Shown here: in pieces, positions 12,741 through 19,764 of the stretch
Layout of the letters: every line of letters starts with the position of its first letter
Numbering within the stretch: position 1 is the first letter of the stretch
DNA from: a virus
Length of the DNA: 23,481 nucleotides
Strand: one strand, 5' to 3'
Virus record (IMG/VR): IMGVR_UViG_3300010885_027199
Coordinates: 1 to 23,481 of that record
Notes under the pieces: model-generated
The model's input: only the letters and a program-made list of their open reading frames with translations
What the model was told of the DNA's origin: nothing
The model's database searches: none
Position numbers and translations under genes: made by a program

Positions 12741-13133
12741 ATGGCCCATCCATACCACCACGCGATCTCGTCAGCCCGTAAGTGGGGCGGCGAACCCGAA
12801 GACTATCAAAAAATCCACGACTTTTTTGACGGCAGTAAAGAACACATGGCTGACTTTCGCCACAGAGCCCTCCGGCATCACACGGAGGGCATTTTCATGG
12901 CCGAAAGGATCTTCGGCGTGACGATTGTGAATTCAGCCGGCAGAGTCGTTCCTGTGCGCTATATCGGCGAGCAGCATGTCAAAGAAGACCTAGGCCGAAT
13001 CCCCACCGTGGCGGATTGGCTTTCAAATATCAAAACCGAAGGCTGGATGCTCGGCCGCGGCAAAAATCTCGAAAAGGAGCTAGAAGATGGGAATCTGCAG
13101 GTTCAAGACGTCGGAACTGAAGCCGCTCATTGA
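12741..13133 (+). CDS. DUF6915-like protein
   Basis: A 130-residue protein. The blocks 'MAHPYHHAISSARKWGGEPEDYQKIHDFFDGSK', 'ADFRHRALRHHTEGIFMAERIFG' and 'VPVRYIGEQHVKEDLGRIPTVADWL' match what I recall of DUF6915, a histidine-rich family found in phages and diverse bacteria. The conserved His/Glu/Asp pattern could bind metal; that is inference. The C-terminal 30 residues overlap the next gene by 47 bases and may be a variable extension. A perfect GCCCTCCG/CGGAGGGC dyad (12867-12874 with 12883-12890) falls within the 'RALRHHTEG' codons. Confidence 0.8.
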   Translation: MAHPYHHAISSARKWGGEPEDYQKIHDFFDGSKEHMADFRHRALRHHTEGIFMAERIFGVTIVNSAGRVVPVRYIGEQHVKEDLGRIPTVADWLSNIKTEGWMLGRGKNLEKELEDGNLQVQDVGTEAAH

Positions 13134-13545
13134 GCACGCCATGGCTTCGACGGAGTTTGACATGGGCTACGAGAACATGACGGACGAGGAGTGCGCAGCA
13201 GCCGGCTTGCCGCCAATCACTAACAGAACGCCCCGCGGCCCGGCGCTCTTGTTTGTGCACGATCAGGGCGTCTACCTCATGAGCAACGGTGAGCCGCGCT
13301 TGCTTACAGAAGACGGCAACGCGAATCGCGTGACACACGCTGAAGGCTGCGATCCAAATATCGGCGAGTTCGATGACTGGTATGGCATGAGCCGCGAACT
13401 GGTCGGCGGCGATGACTTTGTCGAGATCCTGCCAATTCACGATTACTGGCTAGGCGACTGCGATCTCTTTGAGACGTTTGAAGTCAACGCCACAAGCGCA
13501 TCAATTAGCTACGGCTTTGCAGACCCAAAGCCAGTTACGGCCTAA
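13087..13545 (+). CDS. DUF3085-like protein
   Basis: A 152-residue protein. The start 'FKTSELKPLIEHAMAST', the block 'PALLFVHDQGVYLMSNGEPRL', 'THAEGCDPNIGEFDDWYGMSRELVGGDDFVEILP' and the end agree with the DUF3085 pattern ('VHDxGVYLMSNG'); function is unknown. AAAAGGAG lies 8 bases before the ATG. The 47-base overlap with the DUF6915-like gene is long but both frames have clear family-like sequence. Confidence 0.8.
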   Translation: MGICRFKTSELKPLIEHAMASTEFDMGYENMTDEECAAAGLPPITNRTPRGPALLFVHDQGVYLMSNGEPRLLTEDGNANRVTHAEGCDPNIGEFDDWYGMSRELVGGDDFVEILPIHDYWLGDCDLFETFEVNATSASISYGFADPKPVTA

Positions 13546-13562
13546 CGGTCAAAGGGGCACAC

Positions 13563-13910
13563 TTGCTGATCAACGAGACGTGGTATCACGATGAGACGCC
13601 TGTAGAAGTAATAAGCGTGTTGGAATCCTGTCGATTAAACAAAACCCGCATCAAGTTCCGGTACGGACATACAACAGGTCCAGACGCCGGCATCGATTGG
13701 GGCGACAGCATGGACCAATGCGGATACGTAGGCCGCAGCGGCGGAACTATGAAAGTCCCGCTTGTGATCTACAACAAACGCGCACTAGGCGGTCCGCATA
13801 TTCTCGACCATAAGATTATCAAGATTCAGACATCCCGCGGCGGCAAGGTGCTTTATCAGCACCCCATGTACCAACCGCATTCCGAAGTCGCTAACCTAAC
13901 AACCACATGA
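13563..13910 (+). CDS. Conserved hypothetical protein (IDWGDSMDQCGYVGRS type)
   Basis: A 115-residue beta-rich protein. 'RIKFRYGHTTGPDAGIDWGD', 'GYVGRSGGTMKVPLVIYNKRALGGPHILDHKIIKI' and 'LYQHPMYQP' form a pattern I associate with small phage and environmental proteins; no function is known. The start is a TTG after AAAGGGGC. No ATG precedes the conserved 'INETWYHDETPVEVISVLE', so a rare start codon is needed. It overlaps the next gene by 4 bases (ATGA). Confidence 0.75.
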   Translation: MLINETWYHDETPVEVISVLESCRLNKTRIKFRYGHTTGPDAGIDWGDSMDQCGYVGRSGGTMKVPLVIYNKRALGGPHILDHKIIKIQTSRGGKVLYQHPMYQPHSEVANLTTT

Positions 13911-15382
13911 AATCCAAGATCTCCAAGGCGCATAGCGCAATTGTTCAAGAAACGTTTGAGCGCTGGGAAAACAATGTTTACGCCGGCGTACCGAATATTG
14001 AAAAAGCTAAAACGTATCTCCGGGCAGCATATAAGAACGGCATCGGCACTCACCGTAAAGCTAAACACAAGCTCAAAGACGTCAAGTTTCTTACCGTAGC
14101 GTCGCCAGTTGCGTTCATGCTTGCCGTCACGGTTACGCGTGGCCGTATGAACAAAAAGTGGGCTACAGAGATTTGCGGCTTGCTCGGCCTCGACCCGGGG
14201 TTTTTGAAAGACCTGCGCCGCGATCCGCTAGCAAAATGGAACGGCGGCAATCGGCGCTGGTGGCATAACGCTAACAGCGAGTTTAGCCGCACGTGGCTGC
14301 GTGCTATTCGAGCGGAATACCTTACGCAAGAGCGCTTGGTATCTCGAACCACAGGCCTCATTAGTACGCAATTTCGTTCTCGATTTAGCGCTGACAGTGA
14401 AAACGCTGCGGTGGCGTACAACACAAACTCGCTAGACAACGTTATGCGGATGGTAGCGTCGCTTCTAAATGATTACAACGCGCTGGAAAGCAAGATTGAA
14501 TTGCGGCGCGGTTGGGATGGCAATGAGAGGCGGGACACAGTCACATTCACAAGCAAAAAACTCGGCGAAATTGCTAGCTCTGCCCTGTGGGACAACAACA
14601 TTACGCTCAGCGCTATCGGCGAGCTGCGCAAGGCTATCGACATCGAAGACGTTGTACGAAATGCAAACAACGCAGTAGCGCGTGGCGGCGACGCCATATT
14701 TCTTGGCAATATTCCCAAAGCTATCGACGCGGAGATCTTGTCACGGATCCTGCACATCAACGATCCCGAGCTGACGTGGGAGCACGAAGTCTTCCATCAC
14801 TGCACCGCGTTTGCAGCGTTCCAGTCGTCTTGCATTATTCTGGCCGATCGCCCGACCATGCACACAAACGAAGCAGGCAACCTGCACAGCACGACAGGAC
14901 CGGCTGTGTCGTGGACTGACGGTACCCGGCTTTGGTTTAACGACGGGCACTACATGGAAGAAGGCGGTAGATACATTGTAGATACGCCAAACAAGCTCAC
15001 GACTGCGCACATCCTGCGAATTAACAATGAGGAAACGCGCCGGCTGGCGATTGAGCAGTTTGGCTGGGATAAGTTCATTGTCGAGGCTGACTGCCCGGTG
15101 CTTGACCGGCGCACGAACGATATTGATAACACTATCGAGATGCTGGTCGGCGCGCCGCGGTCACAGTCTAGCGCAGAAGACGTACGCTGGAGCCGCCCGC
15201 AGCAGAACCGTATGGTCTTGTTCTGCCGGTCTACTGGTCGGCGATATTTCTTGAGCGTTCCAAGCACCGTTCAAACGTGCAGCGCCGCGCAAGCATGGAT
15301 GGCCAATGACGGCACTGATTCTGACACCCGGTCCCTTGTCTCCTATGCGTCGAAGCCCATGCGGTTGCTTGGCGCTTCTTGA
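13907..15382 (+). CDS. DUF6745-like large protein
   Basis: The largest gene of this run, 491 residues. The N-terminal half (1-300) is helical with 'ALWDNNITLSAIGELRKAID' and 'RILHINDPELTWEHEVFHHCTAFAAFQSSCIILADRP'. The second half has 'NLHSTTGPAVSWTDGTRLWFNDGHY' and 'ITxxHILRINNEETRRLAIEQFG', the DUF6745 signature ('GPAVxWxDG', then 'N.E.RR'). It ends with a beta block 'MVLFCRSTGRRYFLSVPSTVQTCSAAQAWM'. Function is unknown. The gene at 15412 often accompanies DUF6745 genes, as far as I recall. The ATG at 13907 overlaps the prior gene by 4 bases. An N-terminal Lys/Arg-rich stretch may bind nucleic acid. Confidence 0.8.
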   Translation: MKSKISKAHSAIVQETFERWENNVYAGVPNIEKAKTYLRAAYKNGIGTHRKAKHKLKDVKFLTVASPVAFMLAVTVTRGRMNKKWATEICGLLGLDPGFLKDLRRDPLAKWNGGNRRWWHNANSEFSRTWLRAIRAEYLTQERLVSRTTGLISTQFRSRFSADSENAAVAYNTNSLDNVMRMVASLLNDYNALESKIELRRGWDGNERRDTVTFTSKKLGEIASSALWDNNITLSAIGELRKAIDIEDVVRNANNAVARGGDAIFLGNIPKAIDAEILSRILHINDPELTWEHEVFHHCTAFAAFQSSCIILADRPTMHTNEAGNLHSTTGPAVSWTDGTRLWFNDGHYMEEGGRYIVDTPNKLTTAHILRINNEETRRLAIEQFGWDKFIVEADCPVLDRRTNDIDNTIEMLVGAPRSQSSAEDVRWSRPQQNRMVLFCRSTGRRYFLSVPSTVQTCSAAQAWMANDGTDSDTRSLVSYASKPMRLLGAS

Positions 15383-15411
15383 GTTTTAATTTCCTTTTCT
15401 TGGAGTTACCC

Positions 15412-16026
15412 ATGACTACTGCTACTACATTTGATATTGATAACCACGCCGCTGTTCGCCAGCTCCGCGAAGCACAAGCGCAGGTTGAGAAGATCAAGAA
15501 CGATGATCCCCAGAACTTCCCTGAAGCCGCCAGTATCGGCGACGCTGTCCGGCAGGGCGACGTGTATATCCAGCTGATCGATGACGTTACATCGGCGCCT
15601 TTCCTGTTCAAAAAGGCAACGCCGACGTACCCCATGCAGCTCGCCCCGGGTAACACCAAGGGCAGCCGGCACTGTCTGGATCACGGCCGCGGCGTAACGG
15701 CTTACGAGCCCTGCGAAAGCGGCAGCATTGAGATGATTAACCAGCTGGCGGCGCAATACGGCATTGCTGCAAACTCGCCCGACCTACGGCAGCAGTTGCG
15801 CACCGCCGAGTTTCAAGCCCGAAAGGCCGGCACCGACGCCAACAAGATCGGCAGCGCTGACGCGTTTTCGCTGCTCATGCTCGCCGGGCCAATCTTTGTC
15901 TTGACAGAAACAAACACCGTGACGCATCCTGAGCACGGAGACTGGGTTCTCCCCCCGGGTTCGTACCGCGTGACCTATCAGCGCACCGTGGCTCGCGACA
16001 ACACCGTTACCCGCGTACTGGACTGA
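15412..16026 (+). CDS. Conserved hypothetical protein beside the DUF6745 gene
   Basis: A 204-residue protein. The blocks 'GDAVRQGDVYIQLIDD', 'QLAPGNTKGSRHCLDHGRGV' and 'LTETNTVTHPEHGDWVLPPGSYRVTYQRT' form the pattern of a protein frequently found next to DUF6745 genes (recalled, not searched). 'THPEHGDWVLP' with its two His could sit in a metal or active site. The region 110-160 is a helical insertion. TTGGAG at 15400-15405 supports the ATG at 15412; an earlier start at 15379 would overlap the previous gene and is unlikely. AAG-rich codons match the AAA+ module. Confidence 0.8.
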   Translation: MTTATTFDIDNHAAVRQLREAQAQVEKIKNDDPQNFPEAASIGDAVRQGDVYIQLIDDVTSAPFLFKKATPTYPMQLAPGNTKGSRHCLDHGRGVTAYEPCESGSIEMINQLAAQYGIAANSPDLRQQLRTAEFQARKAGTDANKIGSADAFSLLMLAGPIFVLTETNTVTHPEHGDWVLPPGSYRVTYQRTVARDNTVTRVLD

Positions 16027-16028
16027 CC

Positions 16029-16490
16029 ATGAAGCGCAATACAGTGCGATTCGATAAAGATATCCGGCCGTTCGACACCGTCTGCTGGGTGGCCGTCCAT
16101 TACGAAGACCTGCAAGATATCAAAAAGAACAGCCGGCTGGCGGTCAAAATTGACATGGCTGCTGATGACCACCAGTCCAAGTTTCATGACAACTACGTCG
16201 CGGCTGCTCAAGAATGCACTGAAGAAGGCTATATCGAAGTTGACGACAACGCAGCGGTGTCAACAGATGAGCCGGAGTACGGCGCGTATGTGCAGGCGTG
16301 GATCTGGGTCGACGCCGAGACGCTCAAAGACGTAGGCAAGGCAAAAGACCTAAAGCGTCGTCGAAGGTTTGTGACTGATATTCTCCTCCCGCAGAAAAAG
16401 AAAGTAACCCGTGGCAAAAAAGAAAGCAGCAAAAAAGGCAGTCGTAAAGGGAAAGCCCAAAGCAAAGGCAAAGGCAAAACCAAAGGCTAA
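16029..16490 (+). CDS. Hypothetical protein with Lys/Gly/Ser basic tail
   Basis: A 153-residue protein. The first 115 residues look folded ('FDTVCWVAVHYEDLQDIKKNSRLAVKIDMAADD' and 'EYGAYVQAWIWVDAETLKDVGKA'). The last 35 are almost all Lys, Gly, Ser and Arg, as in nucleic-acid-binding tails. The ATG is 2 bases after the previous stop (TGACCATG). The final 80 bases overlap the next gene in another frame, which also encodes a lysine-rich segment. I do not recognise the family. Confidence 0.75.
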   Translation: MKRNTVRFDKDIRPFDTVCWVAVHYEDLQDIKKNSRLAVKIDMAADDHQSKFHDNYVAAAQECTEEGYIEVDDNAAVSTDEPEYGAYVQAWIWVDAETLKDVGKAKDLKRRRRFVTDILLPQKKKVTRGKKESSKKGSRKGKAQSKGKGKTKG

Positions 16491-16857
16491 AAATAAAGAC
16501 ATGACCCGCTGGGAGAACATCCCAGCCAAGGTCATTCTGGCCGTATCGGATATCTGCGACGGCCACACGATCATGAAGCCCGCCGCGTTCCTTGAGCTTG
16601 GCCTGCACAAAGACATGGTCAAAGCGCACACCCATGTTATCAAGAGCGACTTCAGTGATCACAAGTCCACAATCTTTGATAACAAAACCGGTAAGCCCGT
16701 AGCGTCTATGGAAGGTGTGTACGGCCTCGACGTGCTGGCTGACATTGTGTATCAGCTTAAGCTGAACTATCACGAATTCTTTGGCCGCGGCTCACAAGCC
16801 CGAGAGTGGCAGCGCGTAATCGAAGAGCGTTTCAATCCCACAAAGCAAAAGGCCTGA
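16411..16857 (+). CDS. Hypothetical protein with Lys/Ala N-terminal arm
   Basis: A 148-residue protein. The first 29 residues are a Lys/Ala/Pro repeat (KKKAAKKA, then KPKAKAKAKPKA), an H1-like or AlgP-like basic arm likely to bind DNA or RNA. Residues 30-140 look folded ('RWENIPAKVILAVSDICDG', 'GVYGLDVLADIVYQLKLNYHEFFGRGSQAREWQ'). The GTG at 16411 is preceded by AGAAAG. An ATG at 16501 would remove the arm but has no ribosome site. It overlaps the previous gene by 80 bases. Confidence 0.7.
   Translation: MAKKKAAKKAVVKGKPKAKAKAKPKAKNKDMTRWENIPAKVILAVSDICDGHTIMKPAAFLELGLHKDMVKAHTHVIKSDFSDHKSTIFDNKTGKPVASMEGVYGLDVLADIVYQLKLNYHEFFGRGSQAREWQRVIEERFNPTKQKA
16458..16487 (+). repeat. AAAGGC-type hexanucleotide repeat in the overlap
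   Basis: A run of about five imperfect 6-base units of the AAAGGC/AAAGCC/AAAACC type. One frame reads Lys-Gly/Ser/Thr pairs, the other Lys-Ala/Pro pairs. Adding or losing a unit keeps both frames open, so the tails could change length by slippage without breaking either gene. Confidence 0.6.
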
Positions 16858-16859
16858 CC

Positions 16860-17333
16860 ATGCCGTCAACCATTCGCGAAGAGTTCTTCATCGCCGACCG
16901 CGATCCGGTGACTGAAGAGACAATTGCCGGCCTGATTCGGCGCAGCTTTGCCAACAGCGATTTTGACGCTGGCGATGACGCGGGGATCATTGGTCATCTT
17001 GTCGAGGCGCATTACGCTTGTCGGCTGGCCACTGCCGCGCAAGAAGACGAAAAAAGCGACGACGGAACCGAGACGGTCGTGCTTATGGTGCAGTTCGACA
17101 AAGCTGAAGACTGCTACCGCGACGCCTATGTCGCGGCGTATAAGGAATCCGGCGCAAGCGAAGCGTACGCGCACGAATCTATGTACTGGCCAGACTCGTT
17201 GCCAATGCGCGCCCCGTGGGATCCCAGTTTGCTAGCTGAGCTAGCGCGGTTTCAGGTTGGCCACGAACTGGTATCCATGGACTATACCCGGGCAATGATC
17301 CAGCGGGAGAAACTCAATGGTAGCGTTCAATAA
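16860..17333 (+). CDS. Hypothetical acidic protein
   Basis: A 157-residue acidic protein without a recognised family. 'PVTEETIAGLIRRSFANSDFDAGDDAGIIGHLVEAHYACRLA' and 'EDCYRDAYVAAYKESGASEAYAHESMYWP' look helical and are rich in Ala/Asp/Glu. The ATG at 16860 lies 2 bases after the preceding stop; a longer frame from 16806 would overlap that gene and lacks a ribosome site. It overlaps the next gene by 17 bases. Confidence 0.7.
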   Translation: MPSTIREEFFIADRDPVTEETIAGLIRRSFANSDFDAGDDAGIIGHLVEAHYACRLATAAQEDEKSDDGTETVVLMVQFDKAEDCYRDAYVAAYKESGASEAYAHESMYWPDSLPMRAPWDPSLLAELARFQVGHELVSMDYTRAMIQREKLNGSVQ

Positions 17334-17586
17334 GAACGTGTTCGATGACGATACGCCGCCAGAACACATTCTGGAGTGGTGCCGGAACTGCGTGCGAATT
17401 ATTCACGATGGCGGCATTTGGGGTATTCCACGCTCCGGCACCACTTTCCGGGTTGACCACAAGAATCACAAGTTGATATTAGTCAACCCCGGTTGCGATG
17501 ACGGCGATGACTTCCGCGCTACGAAACATGTGTTCAAATTCATCGGCTGGGATGTGGTCAAAGAAACTGAGCCGCCAAATGAGTGA
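17317..17586 (+). CDS. Hypothetical protein
   Basis: An 89-residue unknown protein. The N-terminal half includes 'PPEHILEWCRNCVRIIHDGGIWGIPRSGTTFRVDHKN'; a CxxxC-like pair (C25 and C28) is present but not a typical zinc motif. The C-terminal half is acidic, then 'HVFKFIGWDVV'. The ATG follows GGGAG with good spacing. It overlaps its neighbours by 17 and 8 bases. Confidence 0.7.
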   Translation: MVAFNKNVFDDDTPPEHILEWCRNCVRIIHDGGIWGIPRSGTTFRVDHKNHKLILVNPGCDDGDDFRATKHVFKFIGWDVVKETEPPNE

Positions 17587-17788
17587 GCTGCAGTTCACCG
17601 GCAAAGAGCTATCGCTAATTACAACGGTGCTCTCGACAAGCAAGATTGCTTTGCTAAAACATCTGCGTGATTTGCCGGCGGATACGCCTACAAGCAAGCT
17701 CAAACCATTTTGGGAGTTTGACGACAGCGTAGGCGCGTTGCTGGACAAAATTAGGAACAACAGAAAGAAGCGTAAACGGAAAAGCTAA
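17579..17788 (+). CDS. Small hypothetical protein with basic tail
   Basis: A 69-residue protein. The start 'MSELQFTGKELSLITTVLSTSKIALLKHL' is helical and the C-terminus 'NNRKKRKRKS' is strongly basic, perhaps for nucleic-acid contact. I do not recognise the family. The ATG at 17579 overlaps the previous stop by 8 bases; the longer frame from 17498 would overlap that gene by 89 bases. Confidence 0.65.
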   Translation: MSELQFTGKELSLITTVLSTSKIALLKHLRDLPADTPTSKLKPFWEFDDSVGALLDKIRNNRKKRKRKS

Positions 17789-17799
17789 GGAGGGCTTGA

Positions 17800-18147
17800 G
17801 TGAAGAAGGCAGACAAGCCAGTTCATGTTCCAGACCTATTCAAACTATGGAACAGTGATCGCACTACAACGCAGGTGCATCAAGAACTAGGCATCACATA
17901 CAACCAGCTTGTACGGCTTGTAGCGCAACACAAGCTAGGCAAAAAACCGCGAGTACAAGCACAGTTAGACAAAGACCCAACTCCCGAAGAAATAGCTGAG
18001 CGTGCCGCAGAATGCCGGCGTAAGCGTGACACGTCAGGGCGAATAAACGCTACCAGTCACGGTAGCCGGATTGAGCATGTGGCCCGTTGGACAGCGCCGG
18101 TGTACTCATATAGCGAGCACACCGGCATATTCGAACCAATGCGTTAG
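17800..18147 (+). CDS. HTH protein, possible DNA-binding regulator
   Basis: A 115-residue basic protein. Residues 10-45 read 'VPDLFKLWNSDRTTTQVHQELGITYNQLVRLVAQHKL', a helix-turn-helix layout like GcrA-type or short phage regulators (helix, 'T..QV...LGIT', recognition helix). 'DPTPEEIAERAAECRRKR' follows, an element seen in several phage proteins. The C-terminal part is probably disordered. A GTG start with AAGGAGGG 6 bases upstream is well supported. The target is not visible; no clear operator repeats surround it. Confidence 0.75.
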   Translation: MKKADKPVHVPDLFKLWNSDRTTTQVHQELGITYNQLVRLVAQHKLGKKPRVQAQLDKDPTPEEIAERAAECRRKRDTSGRINATSHGSRIEHVARWTAPVYSYSEHTGIFEPMR

Positions 18148-18154
18148 GAGAACC

Positions 18155-18424
18155 ATGCCTAGTAAACAAAACCCTGTGTGGGCTGTCGAAGATGAGCGAG
18201 GGCTACAGCTTGCGCTGCACCCAACTGAAGGCCACGCGCGACACATGGCGCAGACATATCGCACGGACGGAATTGAGGGCAAAGTAGTGCCGCTCTACCG
18301 CGCGCCTAAGCTCGCCGACGAGGAGCGGGAGGCGTTAGAGTTCTTTGCGGATATTCACGCCGACGACGAGCCGCCTCACGAATACGCCGACAAGCTCCGC
18401 TCGCTGCTTGAGAGGACGAAATGA
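18155..18424 (+). CDS. Hypothetical protein with LADEEREALEFF-type C-terminus
   Basis: An 89-residue protein. The N-terminal 'NPVWAVEDERGLQLALHPTEGHARHMAQTYR' is of unknown type. The C-terminal 'LADEEREALEFFADI...YADKLRSLLERTK' is a helical element also present, in variant form, in the next gene's C-terminus ('LTDEERAAILTAADLM...ATLRKLLEKLK'). AGGAG precedes the ATG at 18155; the longer frame from 18071 would overlap the preceding gene. Confidence 0.75.
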   Translation: MPSKQNPVWAVEDERGLQLALHPTEGHARHMAQTYRTDGIEGKVVPLYRAPKLADEEREALEFFADIHADDEPPHEYADKLRSLLERTK

Positions 18425-18732
18425 CAGACACGCTTGCAAACGTAACCATAGCAAACCAAGCGCAGTTCAACTCTGCCGTCATGGGCTGGATCAGGGAGGC
18501 TACGCAAGCCATCAAATCCTGTGCTGCGATGAGCAATTGCGCCGAACGCCATGTAGGACAAATGTGCTGCCAATGTGAAGACGCCTACAAAGACTTGGCA
18601 CAACAGCAGACTCTCTTGCATCATCACTCACTCACCGACGAGGAGCGGGCGGCGATTCTGACTGCCGCTGACCTGATGATCGGGAGCAAACCAGGTGCCA
18701 CGCTCCGCAAACTGCTGGAGAAACTGAAATGA
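18421..18732 (+). CDS. Hypothetical protein with shared C-terminal element
   Basis: A 103-residue protein. The first two thirds hold cysteines (C38, C44, and C53-C54-xx-C57 in 'MCCQCEDAYKDLAQQ'). The final 35 residues carry the same 'LTDEERAAI...LRKLLEKLK' helix pair as the previous gene, suggesting gene duplication or reuse of a module. The ATG lies in the preceding stop (ATGA), and the next gene starts in this one's stop, so all three are coupled. Confidence 0.75.
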   Translation: MTDTLANVTIANQAQFNSAVMGWIREATQAIKSCAAMSNCAERHVGQMCCQCEDAYKDLAQQQTLLHHHSLTDEERAAILTAADLMIGSKPGATLRKLLEKLK

Positions 18733-19058
18733 ACGCTGACGATGACCGGTTCAATCTCTACGCGCCGTCCGACCAAGATATCATTATCGACGGCTGCCGC
18801 TTGATCTGCACCTGCCCAGCGTGTCCTGAGCAGTACGAAGTGTTCGACGAAATCACGCGCGAGCAAATCGGGTATCTACGTCTGCGCCACGGATGGTTTC
18901 GGGCAGATGCGCCCTGCTGCGGCGGCGAGACGGTCTACGAAGCCAATCCACACGGGGATGGCATGTTTGACGAAGACGAGCGTATGGGCTATTTGACCGA
19001 CGCTGTCAAAGCAATTCAGGAACACAGACAACAAACCAAGGAGGGAACAAATGGCTGA
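18729..19058 (+). CDS. Conserved hypothetical protein with CTCPACPEQY motif
   Basis: A 109-residue protein. 'LICTCPACPEQYEVFDEITREQIGYLRLRHGWFRADAPCCGGETVYEANPHGDGMFDEDERMGYL' is a pattern I recall from phage and environmental proteins of unknown function. Cysteines C27, C29, C32 and a later CC could hold a zinc ion; that is inference. It overlaps both neighbours by 4-8 bases. Confidence 0.75.
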   Translation: MNADDDRFNLYAPSDQDIIIDGCRLICTCPACPEQYEVFDEITREQIGYLRLRHGWFRADAPCCGGETVYEANPHGDGMFDEDERMGYLTDAVKAIQEHRQQTKEGTNG

Positions 19059-19440
19059 CACACTGCTGGACAAGATCGCCCATTACCGACAAAAGTTAGA
19101 CAGCGCCATTCGCACGCTGGCAAGCCCCGTAATGGCAGAACCAGAACCAAAAGCACAAGCGCCAGCGTACCCAGAAGACGCCACGCCCGTTATGACGCAT
19201 CTGGGCACGCCGTATATGCATGTCTGGCTGGACAACAACTCTACCCCGCCGCAAACCTGCATGCGGTTGCGCAATGGCTTCTTGATCAGGCTCGACCAGC
19301 GCATTACACAGGGGCTGGCTATTGCCTTGCTCAAGCTGCCGTACAACACAGAGCTACCCGTAACCCCACCAGCACACGAGGAACAACCAAGTGAGCGAGA
19401 CAGTCAAGTACGTGGACAAGAATCTGCTGGACAAGATTAA
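19051..19440 (+). CDS. Hypothetical protein, Pro-rich linker
   Basis: A 129-residue protein with a short helical N-terminus ('LLDKIAHYRQKLDSAIRTL'), an Ala/Pro/Glu linker, and a folded-looking part 'MHVWLDNNSTPPQTCMRLRNGFLIRLDQRITQGLAIALLKL'. No family is recognised. AAGGAGGG before the ATG is a strong ribosome site. The last 50 bases overlap the next gene in another frame, so the C-terminal 17 residues may be of little importance. Confidence 0.7.
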   Translation: MADTLLDKIAHYRQKLDSAIRTLASPVMAEPEPKAQAPAYPEDATPVMTHLGTPYMHVWLDNNSTPPQTCMRLRNGFLIRLDQRITQGLAIALLKLPYNTELPVTPPAHEEQPSERDSQVRGQESAGQD

Positions 19441-19738
19441 TTACATCTCCACCAGATCGATGAAGTACAACCGCACCATCCCGCAGGAAGTTATTGACAG
19501 CCTGCCGAGTGACAAGTTCTTTATTGTCATGCCGCTGTTGGTGCATGAGCATATCGCCGGGAAGCCCGCTGCCCCGCATATGCGCTGCAGGATCTATACC
19601 GGCCCTGACCTTGAAGACGTGCGGGGGCACATGCTCCTGCTGGATATCGAGATGGGCATGTATGAGCTGATTCCGACGTTTGAACACAACCCCGAACCCA
19701 ATCCGGCTAATGATAGCAATACGCCGGCTGTTGTTTGA
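19391..19738 (+). CDS. Hypothetical protein
   Basis: A 115-residue unknown protein. 'LLDKINYISTRSMKYNRTIPQEVIDSLPSDKFFIVMPLLVHEHI' and 'RCRIYTGPDLEDVRGHMLLLDIEMGMYELIPTF' suggest an alpha/beta fold. The start is a GTG with CGAGGAAC upstream. It shares the short 'LLDKI' with the previous product; this may be chance. It is followed by a 26-base gap before the ParB-like gene. Confidence 0.7.
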   Translation: MSETVKYVDKNLLDKINYISTRSMKYNRTIPQEVIDSLPSDKFFIVMPLLVHEHIAGKPAAPHMRCRIYTGPDLEDVRGHMLLLDIEMGMYELIPTFEHNPEPNPANDSNTPAVV

Positions 19739-19764
19739 TTTTTACCCCCATGGAGATACCACAG

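Noticed and set aside
12867-12890. GCCCTCCG/CGGAGGGC dyad followed by ATTTTC, like a terminator
   Set aside because: It lies inside the conserved codons of the DUF6915-like gene and the T-run is short; coding constraint explains it.
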